Origin: JAFEDN01 sp963844565 | Lineage (GTDB): Bacteria > Pseudomonadota > Gammaproteobacteria > Coxiellales > Coxiellaceae | Assembly: GCA_963844565.1 (NCBI GenBank) | Contig: CAWJON010000002.1 | Span: 930,001-994,000 of the forward strand | Length of the DNA stretch: 64,000 bases | Direction: 5' to 3' | In this document: positions 56,242 through 64,000 of the stretch, in pieces | Numbering within the stretch: the first letter of the stretch is position 1 | Layout: each line of letters starts with the position of its first letter | Position numbers and translations under genes: made by a program | The notes under the pieces: generated by a model | Told to the model about the DNA's origin: nothing | Database searches by the model: none | The model's input: the letters and a program-made list of their open reading frames with translations, nothing else

Positions 56242-57015
56242 ATGACAATCACTATCGAGTGGGTTTCCTTTAGGACCATTGTAAAACGAGAAGCAAAAAG
56301 AGCATTTCGTGTTTGGCCGCAATCCTTTCTGCCTGCAATAATCACTACAATTCTTTATTTCATCATTTTCGGTAGGGTTATCGGTACTAAAGTTGGGATG
56401 ATGAATGGTTTTTCATATACGCAATATATTGCTCCTGGCCTAATCATGATGCAAATCATTACCAGTTCGTATAGTAGTAGTGTCTCCGGTTTTTTTCTTG
56501 CAAAATTTCAACGGCAAATTCAAGAGATTGTCGTATCGCCAACCTCTTCGGTGACTTTACTATTGGGGTATATGACGGGCGGTGTTGTTAGAGGTTTGAT
56601 TGTTGGACTGATTGTATCAGTAATTGCTTTATTCTTTACGCATTTGCAGATTCATAGCTTTGCTGTTCTGATTGCTATCGTAGTGCTATCTTCAAGTTTA
56701 TTTTCCATAGCTGGGCTGTTAAATGCGGTTTATGCAAAAAATTTTGATGATGTAACTATTGTGCCCACATTTATTTTAACTCCATTAACTTATTTAGGTG
56801 GCGTGTTTTATTCTTTGAATTCATTACCAAAATTTTGGCAAATGATTTCTCTGGTTAATCCTATTGTTTATATTATAAATGCTTTTCGATATGGTTTTTT
56901 AGGCTTTGCGGACGCTTCAATCCCTATTGCTTTCGTAATTATGATCTTGTTTAACCTTATTTTGTTCATTTGTACTTATTATTTGATCAATAAGGGCAGG
57001 GGAATTAGGGATTAA
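56242..57015 (+). CDS. yadH: ABC-2 type transporter permease (YadH-like)
   Basis: The 257-residue protein has six predicted membrane segments and the ABC-2 pattern, including FGRVIGTKVGMMNGFSYTQY near the start, EIVVSPTSSVTLLLGYMTGG and PLTYLGGVFYSLNSLP, as in YadH. With the ATPase upstream it forms an exporter whose substrate is unknown. The ATG at 56242 lies 21 bases after the repeat. Confidence 0.92.
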   Translation: MTITIEWVSFRTIVKREAKRAFRVWPQSFLPAIITTILYFIIFGRVIGTKVGMMNGFSYTQYIAPGLIMMQIITSSYSSSVSGFFLAKFQRQIQEIVVSPTSSVTLLLGYMTGGVVRGLIVGLIVSVIALFFTHLQIHSFAVLIAIVVLSSSLFSIAGLLNAVYAKNFDDVTIVPTFILTPLTYLGGVFYSLNSLPKFWQMISLVNPIVYIINAFRYGFLGFADASIPIAFVIMILFNLILFICTYYLINKGRGIRD

Positions 57016-57450
57016 TCAAGTTAAAGTAATTTATTAGATATTTCTTTTCAAGTAAAAACAACAAGTTAAATCTTTCTTCTAAAAAAATATTTGCATTACA
57101 AAAAACCGTATACTATATTTCGTTGTACGGAAAGTCGATATACGAGAGCTAACAGTGATAAGATAGGGAATCCACTTGTTGATGTTGTGAGCAAGCCCAC
57201 CTTGAGTGGGAAGCCTAATGCATCACAGAGATTTACCACTTTAAGCTAGAATAAAAGAGCCCACGCATGTTAACTTTTCGCATTTTTGCAAAGGATTGCT
57301 TAGGCGGACAGTTCACGGAAGTTTCCTGCCGTTTTGTTCAGACTGTCTGCCTAGGTGGTTCCTACCATCCATGTTTCTTAGCATCCCAGGTTTACATCAC
57401 TAATTCAAATTTGTTATATTCATCAAATTGTTTCCTCCTAAGGATTTTAC
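57016..57450 (+). other. Structured spacer upstream of fabV; leader or small RNA candidate
   Basis: There is no supported gene. A possible promoter, TTGCAT (57091-57096) and TATATT (57115-57120) spaced by 18, is followed by two hairpins. One at about 57187-57225 has an outer stem tgtgagca/tgcatcaca and an inner cccac/gtggg. The other has arms taggcggacagt (57301-57312) and actgtctgccta (57342-57353), with one mismatch. A long fabV leader or a separate small RNA are both possible. Faint similarity to the 3' end of 6S RNA was considered but is not supported. Confidence 0.3.
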
Positions 57451-58647
57451 ATGCTGATTGAACCTAAAGTTCGTGGTTTTATTTGTACGGCTGCTCATCC
57501 CGTCGGTTGTTCAATTAATATTCTAGATCAAAAAAATTACGTTGGCTCTCATGGTGGCTTTAAAGGACCAAAAAATGCATTGATCATTGGCGCTTCTACC
57601 GGTTATGGGCTCGCCACACGTATTGCTTTGGCTTTTGGTGCGGGAACTAATACGGTAGGTGTTTCCTTTGAAAGGCCGAATGATGATGAGAAACGTACCG
57701 CTTCAGCCGGTTGGTATAATACCGCAGCTTTTGAGCGCATGGCAAAAAAAGCAGGTATTTATGCCCAAAGCATTAACGGCGATGCTTTTTCAAATGATAT
57801 AAAAGAAAAAACCTTTTCAATCCTAAAAGGCTTGGGACCTGTGGATTTAGTTGTGTATAGTCTGGCGTCGCCAAAAAGAATTCATCCCTTGACGGGGGAG
57901 ACATTTAACTCAGTTTTGAAACCTATTGGCAATCCATATCAAAGCAAAACTCTGGATCCTATGAATGGTATTGTCAAAGAGATTACGATTGAGCCCGCTA
58001 CTGCAGCAGAGATACAGGCTACCGAAGCAGTTATGGGTGGGGAAGATTGGGAGATGTGGATAAAACAGCTCCTAGATCGAAACTTATTAGCAAAAAATGT
58101 CGTTACGTTAGCCTATAGCTATATAGGACCTGAATTGACTCATCCTATATATAAGGAAGGAACTATTGGTCGAGCTAAAATTAATTTGCATCAATCATCA
58201 AATAATTTAAACAAAACTTTATCTGGATTAGAGGGTAGGGCGCTTATTTCTGTAAACAAAGCTCTAGTTACCCAGGCCAGTTCTGCGATACCAGTTGTGC
58301 CGCTTTACATTTCTATCCTTTATAAGGTCATGAAAGAAAAGGGTACTCACGAAGGTTGTATCGAGCAAATGGTGCGAATGTTTTGTAAGCGATTGTATGT
58401 ACAGGGTGGGCCAATTTTGGATGTCAATGGCTATCTTCGTTTAGATGATTGGGAAATGGACCCAAATGTACAGGCGCAGGTTAAAGATGTTTGGGAAAAA
58501 ATAAATACTGAAAACATCGACTTATTAACTGATATTAAAGGTTATCGTGAAGATTTTTTCCGTTTATTTGGGTTTGGAGTATCTGGAGTAGATTATACTG
58601 CAGATGTAAATGCAAATGTGGGTATTCCATCTATTGAGGAAGCTTAA
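57451..58647 (+). CDS. fabV: Trans-2-enoyl-ACP reductase FabV
   Basis: FabV completes each fatty-acid elongation cycle and is resistant to triclosan. The 398-residue protein starts IEPKVRGFICTAAHPVGC, has the NADH site IIGASTGYGLATRIALAFGAG, and the active-site Y-x8-K as YIGPELTHPIYKEGTIGRAK, along with MVRMFCKRLY near the end. The length is normal. The ribosome site is cctaagg, just before the ATG. No fabI is seen in the window. Confidence 0.96.
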   Translation: MLIEPKVRGFICTAAHPVGCSINILDQKNYVGSHGGFKGPKNALIIGASTGYGLATRIALAFGAGTNTVGVSFERPNDDEKRTASAGWYNTAAFERMAKKAGIYAQSINGDAFSNDIKEKTFSILKGLGPVDLVVYSLASPKRIHPLTGETFNSVLKPIGNPYQSKTLDPMNGIVKEITIEPATAAEIQATEAVMGGEDWEMWIKQLLDRNLLAKNVVTLAYSYIGPELTHPIYKEGTIGRAKINLHQSSNNLNKTLSGLEGRALISVNKALVTQASSAIPVVPLYISILYKVMKEKGTHEGCIEQMVRMFCKRLYVQGGPILDVNGYLRLDDWEMDPNVQAQVKDVWEKINTENIDLLTDIKGYREDFFRLFGFGVSGVDYTADVNANVGIPSIEEA

Positions 58648-58716
58648 TCCTAAGATTTTTTTAAGTTATAATAAATATAATTGTTTAAATAAAGCCAATG
58701 GCAAATAGGGGGTTTT

Positions 58717-60294
58717 GTGCGAAGTAGTAGTAGTGTTGTTATTGAACAGGATAAAAAATTCTCAGAATCTTGTTTGTGGGAATTACAAAGAGAATATTTT
58801 CATAGCGAAGGAATTGACGCTTGGGTTAACCAGGTTCCATTTTATGTGACCAGTAATCCTTTCCTTGCAAATTGCTATGCAGATTTGGTTGTTCGACTCG
58901 CAAAGGATTGGGTTAAACATAATCCTGATGCCATCAATCATCCATTTTATATTATGGAACTTGGCACGGGTTCCGGTCGTCTAAGTTATTATGTCATGAA
59001 AAAGATTGTTAAACTTAGCCAGCAACTTAAGTTAGAAAACATAAAATTTCGTTATATCATGACCGACTTTACCGAGAGTAATTTAAAATATTGGGAAAGC
59101 CACCCCGCTTTGCAGAGCTTTTTGGAAAGCGGCATGCTCGATTTTGGTATTTTCAATATGGAAGAAGATAAAGTGATTAATCTGAGACGTTCAGGGGTTA
59201 CTTTATCAGAAGGAAGTATGGTAAATCCATTAACTGTTTTTGCCAATTATATTTTTGACACCGTTTCCCATGATGCCTTTACGGTAGCCAATGGTCAGGT
59301 TAAAGCATCATTAGTCAGTCTGAAAACCCAGTTTGATAACATGAAAGGTGGAAAGCCGATCGATTGGGAAAAAGTGGTGATTAGTCACAAGGCGGAAGAA
59401 ATTGGTGATCATTATTACGACGATGAAGATTTTAATGCCGTTATTAAACAATATAATAATTTGTTAACAGATAGTCATATATTAATTCCAATTGCAGGCT
59501 TACGTACCATCCGTAATTTAAGGAAGTTGTGTAATGATAAGATGTTGCTGCTTTCGACGGATAAAGGGTACAGTCATGTAGAAGAGTTAGATCATTTAGA
59601 CCATCCGCATTTGGCCTTTCATGGCAGTTTTTCAATGATGGTAAACTTCCATGCTATTGCAAAATATTTTGAACAATGTGGTGGAATGGCTTATTTACAA
59701 ACTTTACGTACCGGCATTAAAACCGAAGCGTTTTGTCTGGGATTGGACTTAAACAAATACACTGAATTGTCTTTTGCTTTATTTGAACATGTTGAGCGTT
59801 TAAGTCCGGCAGATTATTTTATTTTACATAGAAATATCAGTGAAAATTTCCAACATTGTATTCTGAACACCTTAGTTGCCCATATGGCGTTTACTGATTG
59901 GGATCCACATATTTATCAAAAGCTGAGTAAACAAATTGTTGAACAAATCACGAGTGCGGAAAGTGTTACTGTAGAATACCTGACCAGCCACATGCCTAAT
60001 TTAGCGGAAAATTTTTACTATTTACCGAAAAGTTATGATGTGATGTTCGATATTGGTATTCTGTTTCATACCTTACGTCGATATGGTAATTCAGTAATCT
60101 ATTATAAACTTTCTGAGAAATACTATGGTGAGCAATTTGGTCTCGCTTATAATATCGCTCTATGTTCGTATAATAATGGTGAATTGCCAGAAGCTTTGAC
60201 CTACTTCCGTAAAGCTTTAAAATTAGATCCAAAATCTAAAGAGACAAAAGAATGGATCGATTTTATTGAAAAGGAACGTGCTGAGAACAGATAA
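58717..60294 (+). CDS. SAM-dependent methyltransferase (MidA/NDUFAF7-like) with C-terminal TPR
   Basis: The 525-residue protein has VPFYVTSNPFLANCYADLV and the SAM-binding loop MELGTGSGRLSYYVMKK, followed by YIMTDFTESNLKYWESHP, like the MidA/NDUFAF7 fold of protein arginine methyltransferases. The C-terminal 100 residues hold TPR units (GLAYNIALCSYNNGELPEAL, YFRKALKLDPKSKETKEWI). Start codon GTG at 58717 with aggggg upstream. The substrate is probably a protein bound by the TPR part; this is inference. It stands alone after fabV. Confidence 0.78.
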   Translation: MRSSSSVVIEQDKKFSESCLWELQREYFHSEGIDAWVNQVPFYVTSNPFLANCYADLVVRLAKDWVKHNPDAINHPFYIMELGTGSGRLSYYVMKKIVKLSQQLKLENIKFRYIMTDFTESNLKYWESHPALQSFLESGMLDFGIFNMEEDKVINLRRSGVTLSEGSMVNPLTVFANYIFDTVSHDAFTVANGQVKASLVSLKTQFDNMKGGKPIDWEKVVISHKAEEIGDHYYDDEDFNAVIKQYNNLLTDSHILIPIAGLRTIRNLRKLCNDKMLLLSTDKGYSHVEELDHLDHPHLAFHGSFSMMVNFHAIAKYFEQCGGMAYLQTLRTGIKTEAFCLGLDLNKYTELSFALFEHVERLSPADYFILHRNISENFQHCILNTLVAHMAFTDWDPHIYQKLSKQIVEQITSAESVTVEYLTSHMPNLAENFYYLPKSYDVMFDIGILFHTLRRYGNSVIYYKLSEKYYGEQFGLAYNIALCSYNNGELPEALTYFRKALKLDPKSKETKEWIDFIEKERAENR

Positions 60295-60690
60295 TCAGTA
60301 ATACGTAGGGTGTAGATTTCGCGATCTAGACCCACTCCGCCTTATTCAGCGACATCCGCCTACTCGCGGAATTGGCGTAACGGGTCCCGTCAGTGGGGAT
60401 GTTTTCGTGCTCGCTGCGGCAATAAAGGTTAGTGCAATACTTTGTTAGCACCACTGTGCAAAGTGAACTTAAGTATGATGACCTTCTCTCGGAATTGCCT
60501 CCGCTGCGCGCGAAAACATCCCCACTGCCACCCGTTTGCAAAGCTCGCAGGCGGATGCGCTGAATAAGGCTATGCAGAGGGCTCAGTTCCATTATTGGAT
60601 CACTGGCTATCTACAGTTTAGATAAAAACTATACCTGTAAAGGGTTTAGATCGCGAAATCTAAACCCTAGGGAATTACTATGATTCGCTG
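60295..60690. other. Spacer filled by a fold-back repeat; no gene
   Basis: This spacer between the convergent methyltransferase and fumC genes holds the large imperfect inverted repeat and the flanking hairpins listed below. A minus-strand open frame across it (60592-60326) lacks a ribosome site and follows the palindrome, so it is not taken as a gene. Confidence 0.6.
60310..60667. repeat. Large imperfect inverted repeat (fold-back element)
   Basis: The left arm from 60339 (gccttattcagcgacatccg...) and the right arm ending at 60570 (...cgctgaataaggc) are inverted copies. Matched blocks include gccttattcagcg, catccgcct, acgggt and cagtggggatgttttcg. Outside lie two related palindromes, agatttcgcgatct (60313-60326) and gggtttagatcgcgaaatct (60642 onward, completed by aaaccc). 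The size and structure fit a non-autonomous mobile element or a strong two-way transcription barrier. It is more GC-rich than its surroundings. Confidence 0.75.
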
Positions 60691-62079
60691 TCAAACCATC
60701 GATTCTGGTTTAACAGCCTGATCAAATTCCTCGCCGGTTAAATAACCCAATGCAATTGCTGCTGCACGTAAACTTATATTTTCATTATGGGCTTTTTTGG
60801 CAATTGTAGCGGCTTTATCATAGCCAATAATGGGATTTAACGCTGTTACTAACATTAAAGAATGATTCAAAAAGTAGTTAATCCTTTCGCGATTCGCCGT
60901 TAATCCCACAACACAGTGATCAGCAAAGGATCTACATCCATCACTTAAAAGATAAATCGACTGGGTTAAATTATAGATAATTAACGGCTTAAAGACATTA
61001 AGTTCAAAATTGCCACTAGAGCCCGCTATAGTAATTGATTGGTCATTACCCATAACCTGAACACAGACCATAGTTAATGCTTCCGATTGAGTCGGATTTA
61101 CTTTACCTGGCATAATTGAGGAGCCAGGTTCGTTGGCAGGCAATACCAACTCCCCGAGCCCGCATCGAGGACCGGAACCCAACCACCGAATATCATTGGC
61201 GATTTTCATCAGTGCACAAGCCAGCGTTTTCAATACACCGCTGGTAAGCACTAACTCATCATGGGCGGCCAGCGCGGCGAATTTATTTGGCGCTGAAACG
61301 AATGGAATTTCCGTTAATTCCGCAACATGAGCAGCTGCCCGGGTAGCAAACTCGGGATGAGTGTTAAGACCTGTTCCTACAGCGGTCCCGCCGATTGCCA
61401 AACGGTAAAGGTAGGGCAAGACATCATTCAATGCAGAAAGACAAGTATTTAATTGGCTAACATATCCGGAAAACTCTTGGCCCAACGTCAAAGGTACGGC
61501 GTCTTGTAGGTGTGTGCGGCCAATTTTTATAATGTCATTAAATTCAATTTGTTTATCCCTAAGTGCATTGCGTAAATGGGTTACAGCCGGGATCAATTGA
61601 CGAATCAACATTTCAGTCGCTGCAATATTCATAACGGTTGGAAAAACGTCATTGGATGATTGGGACATATTGACATCATCATTTGGATGAATTGGCGTTT
61701 TACTCCCCATGACGCCGCCCGCTAATTCAATAGCACGATTTGCAATCACCTCATTGATATTCATATTAGTTTGAGTGCCGCTGCCCGTTTGCCAAATTTT
61801 TAAAGGAAAATGGCCATCTAAATTCCCATTAATGACTTCATCCGCGGCTTTGATAATTAACTCAGCTTTTTCTTTTGATAATTTCCCTAATTCTGTATTG
61901 GTCATTGCTGCGGCTTTTTTGAGAATACCCAACGCGCGAATCAATTCAGGAGGCATTTTTTCTCGGCCAATGGCAAAGTTTTGCAAAGAGCGCATGGTTT
62001 GTGCCCCGCCATATTGATTAGCCGGTACAACAATAGTTCCCATGCTATCCGTTTCGATTCGCGTAAGCTGATTATTCAT
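60691..62079 (-). CDS. fumC: Fumarate hydratase class II
   Basis: FumC converts fumarate and malate in the TCA cycle without iron. From ATG 62079 (preceded by taggagc) the protein has 462 residues with the substrate loop GSGTQTNMNINEVIANRA, HPNDDVNMSQSSND, the active-site histidine in GRTHLQDAVPLTLGQE, and the signature GSSIMPGKVNPTQSE. An upstream in-frame extension to 62217 runs through a palindromic repeat and is not coding. Confidence 0.97.
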   Translation of the reverse strand: MNNQLTRIETDSMGTIVVPANQYGGAQTMRSLQNFAIGREKMPPELIRALGILKKAAAMTNTELGKLSKEKAELIIKAADEVINGNLDGHFPLKIWQTGSGTQTNMNINEVIANRAIELAGGVMGSKTPIHPNDDVNMSQSSNDVFPTVMNIAATEMLIRQLIPAVTHLRNALRDKQIEFNDIIKIGRTHLQDAVPLTLGQEFSGYVSQLNTCLSALNDVLPYLYRLAIGGTAVGTGLNTHPEFATRAAAHVAELTEIPFVSAPNKFAALAAHDELVLTSGVLKTLACALMKIANDIRWLGSGPRCGLGELVLPANEPGSSIMPGKVNPTQSEALTMVCVQVMGNDQSITIAGSSGNFELNVFKPLIIYNLTQSIYLLSDGCRSFADHCVVGLTANRERINYFLNHSLMLVTALNPIIGYDKAATIAKKAHNENISLRAAAIALGYLTGEEFDQAVKPESMV

Positions 62080-62123
62080 AAATGCTCCTAGATTAAATGA
62101 GTATGCGAGCTTCTCTCCCCACG

Positions 62124-62185
62124 ATGGGGGTTCGCAAGGGGGAGAATCGTGATTCTCCCCCTTCATTCCCAGCATCGGGTTCCCC
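62124..62185. repeat. Palindromic repeat related to the 13.7- and 56.1-kb copies
   Basis: The block ggggttcgcaagggggagaa...ttctccccctt shares its central palindrome with the two longer repeats, then has a second hairpin gcatcggg/cccgatgc. The other hairpins of the long copies are absent, so this is a partial or divergent member. It lies upstream of fumC, where it would fall in the transcript leader if the promoter is further out. Confidence 0.6.
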
Positions 62186-62211
62186 GATGCGCAGGATATA
62201 AATAAATTAAG

Positions 62212-62240
62212 AAGCAATTTCGACTTTGTCGAAATTGCTT
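62212..62240 (-). terminator. 13-bp hairpin directly after tRNA-Arg
   Basis: Arms aagcaatttcgac (62212-62224) and gtcgaaattgctt (62228-62240) pair perfectly around ttt. On the minus strand it begins at the tRNA 3' end, so it may end the tRNA transcript or guide 3' processing. A weak T-rich stretch (cttaattt) follows. Confidence 0.55.
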
Positions 62241-62313
62241 GCCCCGGAGAGGATTTGAACCTCCGACCTGTCCCTTAGGAGGGGACTGCGCTATCCAGCT
62301 GTGCCACCGGGGC
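62240..62313 (-). tRNA. tRNA-Arg (anticodon CCT)
   Basis: The minus strand reads gccccggtggcacagctgga at the 5' end. The anticodon stem gtccc/gggac encloses CTCCTAA, giving CCT (reads AGG). The T-arm is cggaggttcaaatcctctc. Acceptor gccccgg/ccggggc pairs fully, with discriminator A. Confidence 0.96.
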
Positions 62314-62447
62314 AAAAATGAAAGATTTTTCACACCTCAATTAGCGTGATATCATCTAAAATCTGTTATCATATCCCGGTGCAAATTATATCTGAACCTG
62401 ATATGATTGTGTATCTTTGTCCTTTTAAGTCTTATGAGTAAAGTGTT

Positions 62448-63548
62448 ATGACGAGACGCATCGTAATTGTTGTAATCATCCTTGGTGTTCTGTTTGGATT
62501 AGTTTTTGGTTTTCACGCTTTTCGACAATACATGATAGGAAAATACGTGCACCAAATGGTTTCCCAATCAGTAACTATATCTACAGCGAAAGCACAGAAG
62601 CAATTTTGGATTCCAACGATTGATACCGTAGGAACTTTAAGTGCGGTGAACGGTGTAGAGGTTAACTCTCAAGTTCCGGGTCAAGTAATGAATATATTCT
62701 TTCATTCTGGGCAGGAAGTGAAGTTTGGTGATTCTTTAATACAATTAGATGATTCTCTCGATCGAGAGAATTTAAAAATGCAGCAAGCACAATATAATCT
62801 GAATACGCAAGATTATAAACGTAAACAAGAATTAGCCACTAAAAAAGTGATCTCTCAAGATGAATTGGATCGTTCTCATACACAGCTTCTTCAATCACAA
62901 TCGTCTGTGGCGTCGGCTCAATTAAATATTCAAAAAAAATTAATTAAGGCGCCTTTTGCAGGACGTTTGGGTATCAGCGAGGTGAATCTCGGTCAGTATG
63001 TATCGCCGGGCCAGCCGTTAGTTGGTTTGCAGCAAATGGATCCATTATTTTTAGATTTCTCTCTACCGGAACAACAATTAAACCAATTGATTGTTGGGCA
63101 AAAAGTAAACGTAAATATTGATGCTTTTCCGGATCAATCATTTTCTGGTCAAATTACCGCAATTAACTCAAAGGCGGACGTGGCGACTCACATGGTGAGT
63201 GTCAGAGCAACTATTCCCAACAGTAAAGGGCAGCTTTTTCCTGGTCTTTTTGCAGATGTCAAAGTGCTTCTCTCCCAACAAATGAGTGTGACTACTGTTC
63301 CGCAAACTGCCATTACATTTAGTTTGCATGGTGATTCCGTTTACGTTATCGAAAATAAGGGCAAGGACGCGCAAGGAAATCCAATTTACATAGCCAATCA
63401 AAGATTTGTAGTTGTTGGTGAGCGTAGAGATAACTTGGTTGCTATTACTTCCGGTTTACAGCCGGGAGAAGAAATTGTGACTTCAGGACAATTAAAACTT
63501 CAACCCGGTATGCGCGTTAACATCAATAACTCAGTGCCCATGGAATAA
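62448..63548 (+). CDS. RND efflux periplasmic adaptor subunit (MexA/AcrA-like)
   Basis: The 366-residue protein has an N-terminal membrane anchor (IVIVVIILGVLFGLVFGF), the lipoyl halves (VNSQVPGQVMNIFFHSGQEV and KAPFAGRLGISEVNLGQYV), an alpha-hairpin with heptads, and a beta-barrel region (PLFLDFSLPEQQLNQL). It lacks the lipobox cysteine of AcrA and so is anchored by a membrane helix. It links an inner-membrane RND pump, whose gene follows after 8 bases, to an outer-membrane channel. No channel gene is seen in the window. Confidence 0.93.
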   Translation: MTRRIVIVVIILGVLFGLVFGFHAFRQYMIGKYVHQMVSQSVTISTAKAQKQFWIPTIDTVGTLSAVNGVEVNSQVPGQVMNIFFHSGQEVKFGDSLIQLDDSLDRENLKMQQAQYNLNTQDYKRKQELATKKVISQDELDRSHTQLLQSQSSVASAQLNIQKKLIKAPFAGRLGISEVNLGQYVSPGQPLVGLQQMDPLFLDFSLPEQQLNQLIVGQKVNVNIDAFPDQSFSGQITAINSKADVATHMVSVRATIPNSKGQLFPGLFADVKVLLSQQMSVTTVPQTAITFSLHGDSVYVIENKGKDAQGNPIYIANQRFVVVGERRDNLVAITSGLQPGEEIVTSGQLKLQPGMRVNINNSVPME

Positions 63549-63556
63549 CCTCAGTT

Positions 63557-64000
63557 ATGTCGAAATTTACCGATATATTCATTTCTCGTCCGGTCTTGGC
63601 TTTGGTCGTCAGCCTCCTGATTTTTATTTTTGGGTTACGTTCTATTAATGATCTTCAAGTACGTCAGTTTCCTGAAATGGAAAACACAGTTATCACTGTC
63701 ACGACCATTTACCCTGGCGCATCTGCTCAATTAATCAAAGGATTTATTACTAACCCTTTAGAAAAAGTCATCGCCAGTGCCGATGGAATTGATTATATGA
63801 CATCCGATAGCGTTGATAATGTCAGTACCATAACTGCTTACATTAAATTAAATTTTAATTCTGACGCTGCGTTTACAGATATAATGAGTAAAGTTGAGCA
63901 AGTCAAAGGAGATTTACCCAAAGATGCTCAAGAACCTGTTATAAAAAAAGATACCGGACAATCGACTGCTTTGATGTATATCAGTTACTCTTCCGACAAA
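63557..64000 (+). CDS. RND efflux transporter permease, 3'-partial
   Basis: The frame starts at ATG 63557 and is open to the window end (148 codons). It reads MSKFTDIFISRPVLALVVSL, then EMENTVITVTTIYPGASAQL and SADGIDYMTSDS, the standard N-terminus of AcrB/MexB-type pumps (first membrane helix followed by the porter domain). It pairs with the adaptor upstream. By family it uses the proton gradient to expel drugs or lipids; the specificity is unknown. Confidence 0.93.
   Translation, partial: MSKFTDIFISRPVLALVVSLLIFIFGLRSINDLQVRQFPEMENTVITVTTIYPGASAQLIKGFITNPLEKVIASADGIDYMTSDSVDNVSTITAYIKLNFNSDAAFTDIMSKVEQVKGDLPKDAQEPVIKKDTGQSTALMYISYSSDK

Noticed and set aside
57064..57238. Possible 6S RNA
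   Set aside because: The 3' part (caccttgagtgggaagcc, cagagattt) looks vaguely alike and the length fits, but I could not build the central bubble or a convincing closing stem, and the better promoter lies inside the candidate.
57267..57461. Short plus-strand open frame (64 codons) before fabV
   Set aside because: It spans a strong hairpin, has no ribosome site, is Cys-rich in a way unlike the neighbours, and overlaps the fabV start.
60326..60592. Minus-strand open frame of 88 codons
   Set aside because: It lies wholly in the fold-back repeat and has no ribosome site or recognisable product.
62080..62217. N-terminal extension of FumC
   Set aside because: It reads through a palindromic repeat; the ATG at 62079 has a good ribosome site and family-typical start.

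Overview
The window looks like part of the AT-rich chromosome of an intracellular gammaproteobacterium of the order Legionellales, most like the Coxiellaceae (Rickettsiella/Diplorickettsia/Coxiella side). This is inference from the content: standard gammaproteobacterial housekeeping genes (carAB-greA, lpxB-rnhB-dnaE, mutY-yggX, trmB, fumC, fabV, a MexA-type pump) are interleaved with long, unrecognised, eukaryote-flavoured proteins of the kind exported as effectors. No secretion-system gene is present here, so export is not shown.

Layout. 1-2.5 kb: 3' part of a membrane-anchored leucine-rich-repeat protein. 2.9-3.7 kb: a broken Rpn-type transposase/nuclease gene. 3.8-5.3 kb: minor pilin genes pilV-pilW-pilX. 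5.4-12.7 kb: carA-carB-greA, then a nucleotidyltransferase, archease and the RNA ligase RtcB. 13-18.3 kb: redoxin, chagasin-type protease inhibitor, SDR, TrhO-like rhodanese, peptide deformylase, a Phd/PIN toxin-antitoxin pair and an LDH/MDH-family dehydrogenase. 18.4-32.4 kb: first accessory block, with polyserine proteins, an AsmA-like protein, a frame-broken kinase-like gene, GST, PldA, GNAT, and a 978-aa helical-repeat protein with a RAP-like C-terminal domain. 32.5-40.6 kb: BON protein, lpxB, rnhB, dnaE, tRNA-Leu, YqjD/YqjE-like membrane proteins, thiamine pyrophosphokinase. 40.7-51.8 kb: second accessory block, with two large repeat proteins (one carrying a vWA domain), a protein with an SGHY motif resembling plant IQM proteins, a 150-aa protein ending in a CaaX-like tail, a TumE-type toxin-antitoxin pair and a membrane protein. 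52-64 kb: tRNA-Phe, yggX, mutY, tRNA-Gly, trmB, phhB, a membrane-anchored RRM protein, an ABC exporter, fabV, a methyltransferase-TPR protein, a fold-back repeat, fumC, tRNA-Arg, and an RND pump running off the end.

Two patterns cut across the window. First, carA, carB, dnaE, the kinase-like gene and probably the start of the polyserine gene at 28.3-29.3 kb are broken by single-base indels, mostly in short homopolymer runs. Because carAB and dnaE are otherwise well conserved, base-calling errors are more likely than decay, but only resequencing can decide. Second, polyserine tracts coded by alternating TCN/AGY codons, forming hexanucleotide microsatellites, recur in four accessory genes, alongside basic NLS-like patches and a prenylation-like tail. 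Together these suggest a set of host-directed proteins.
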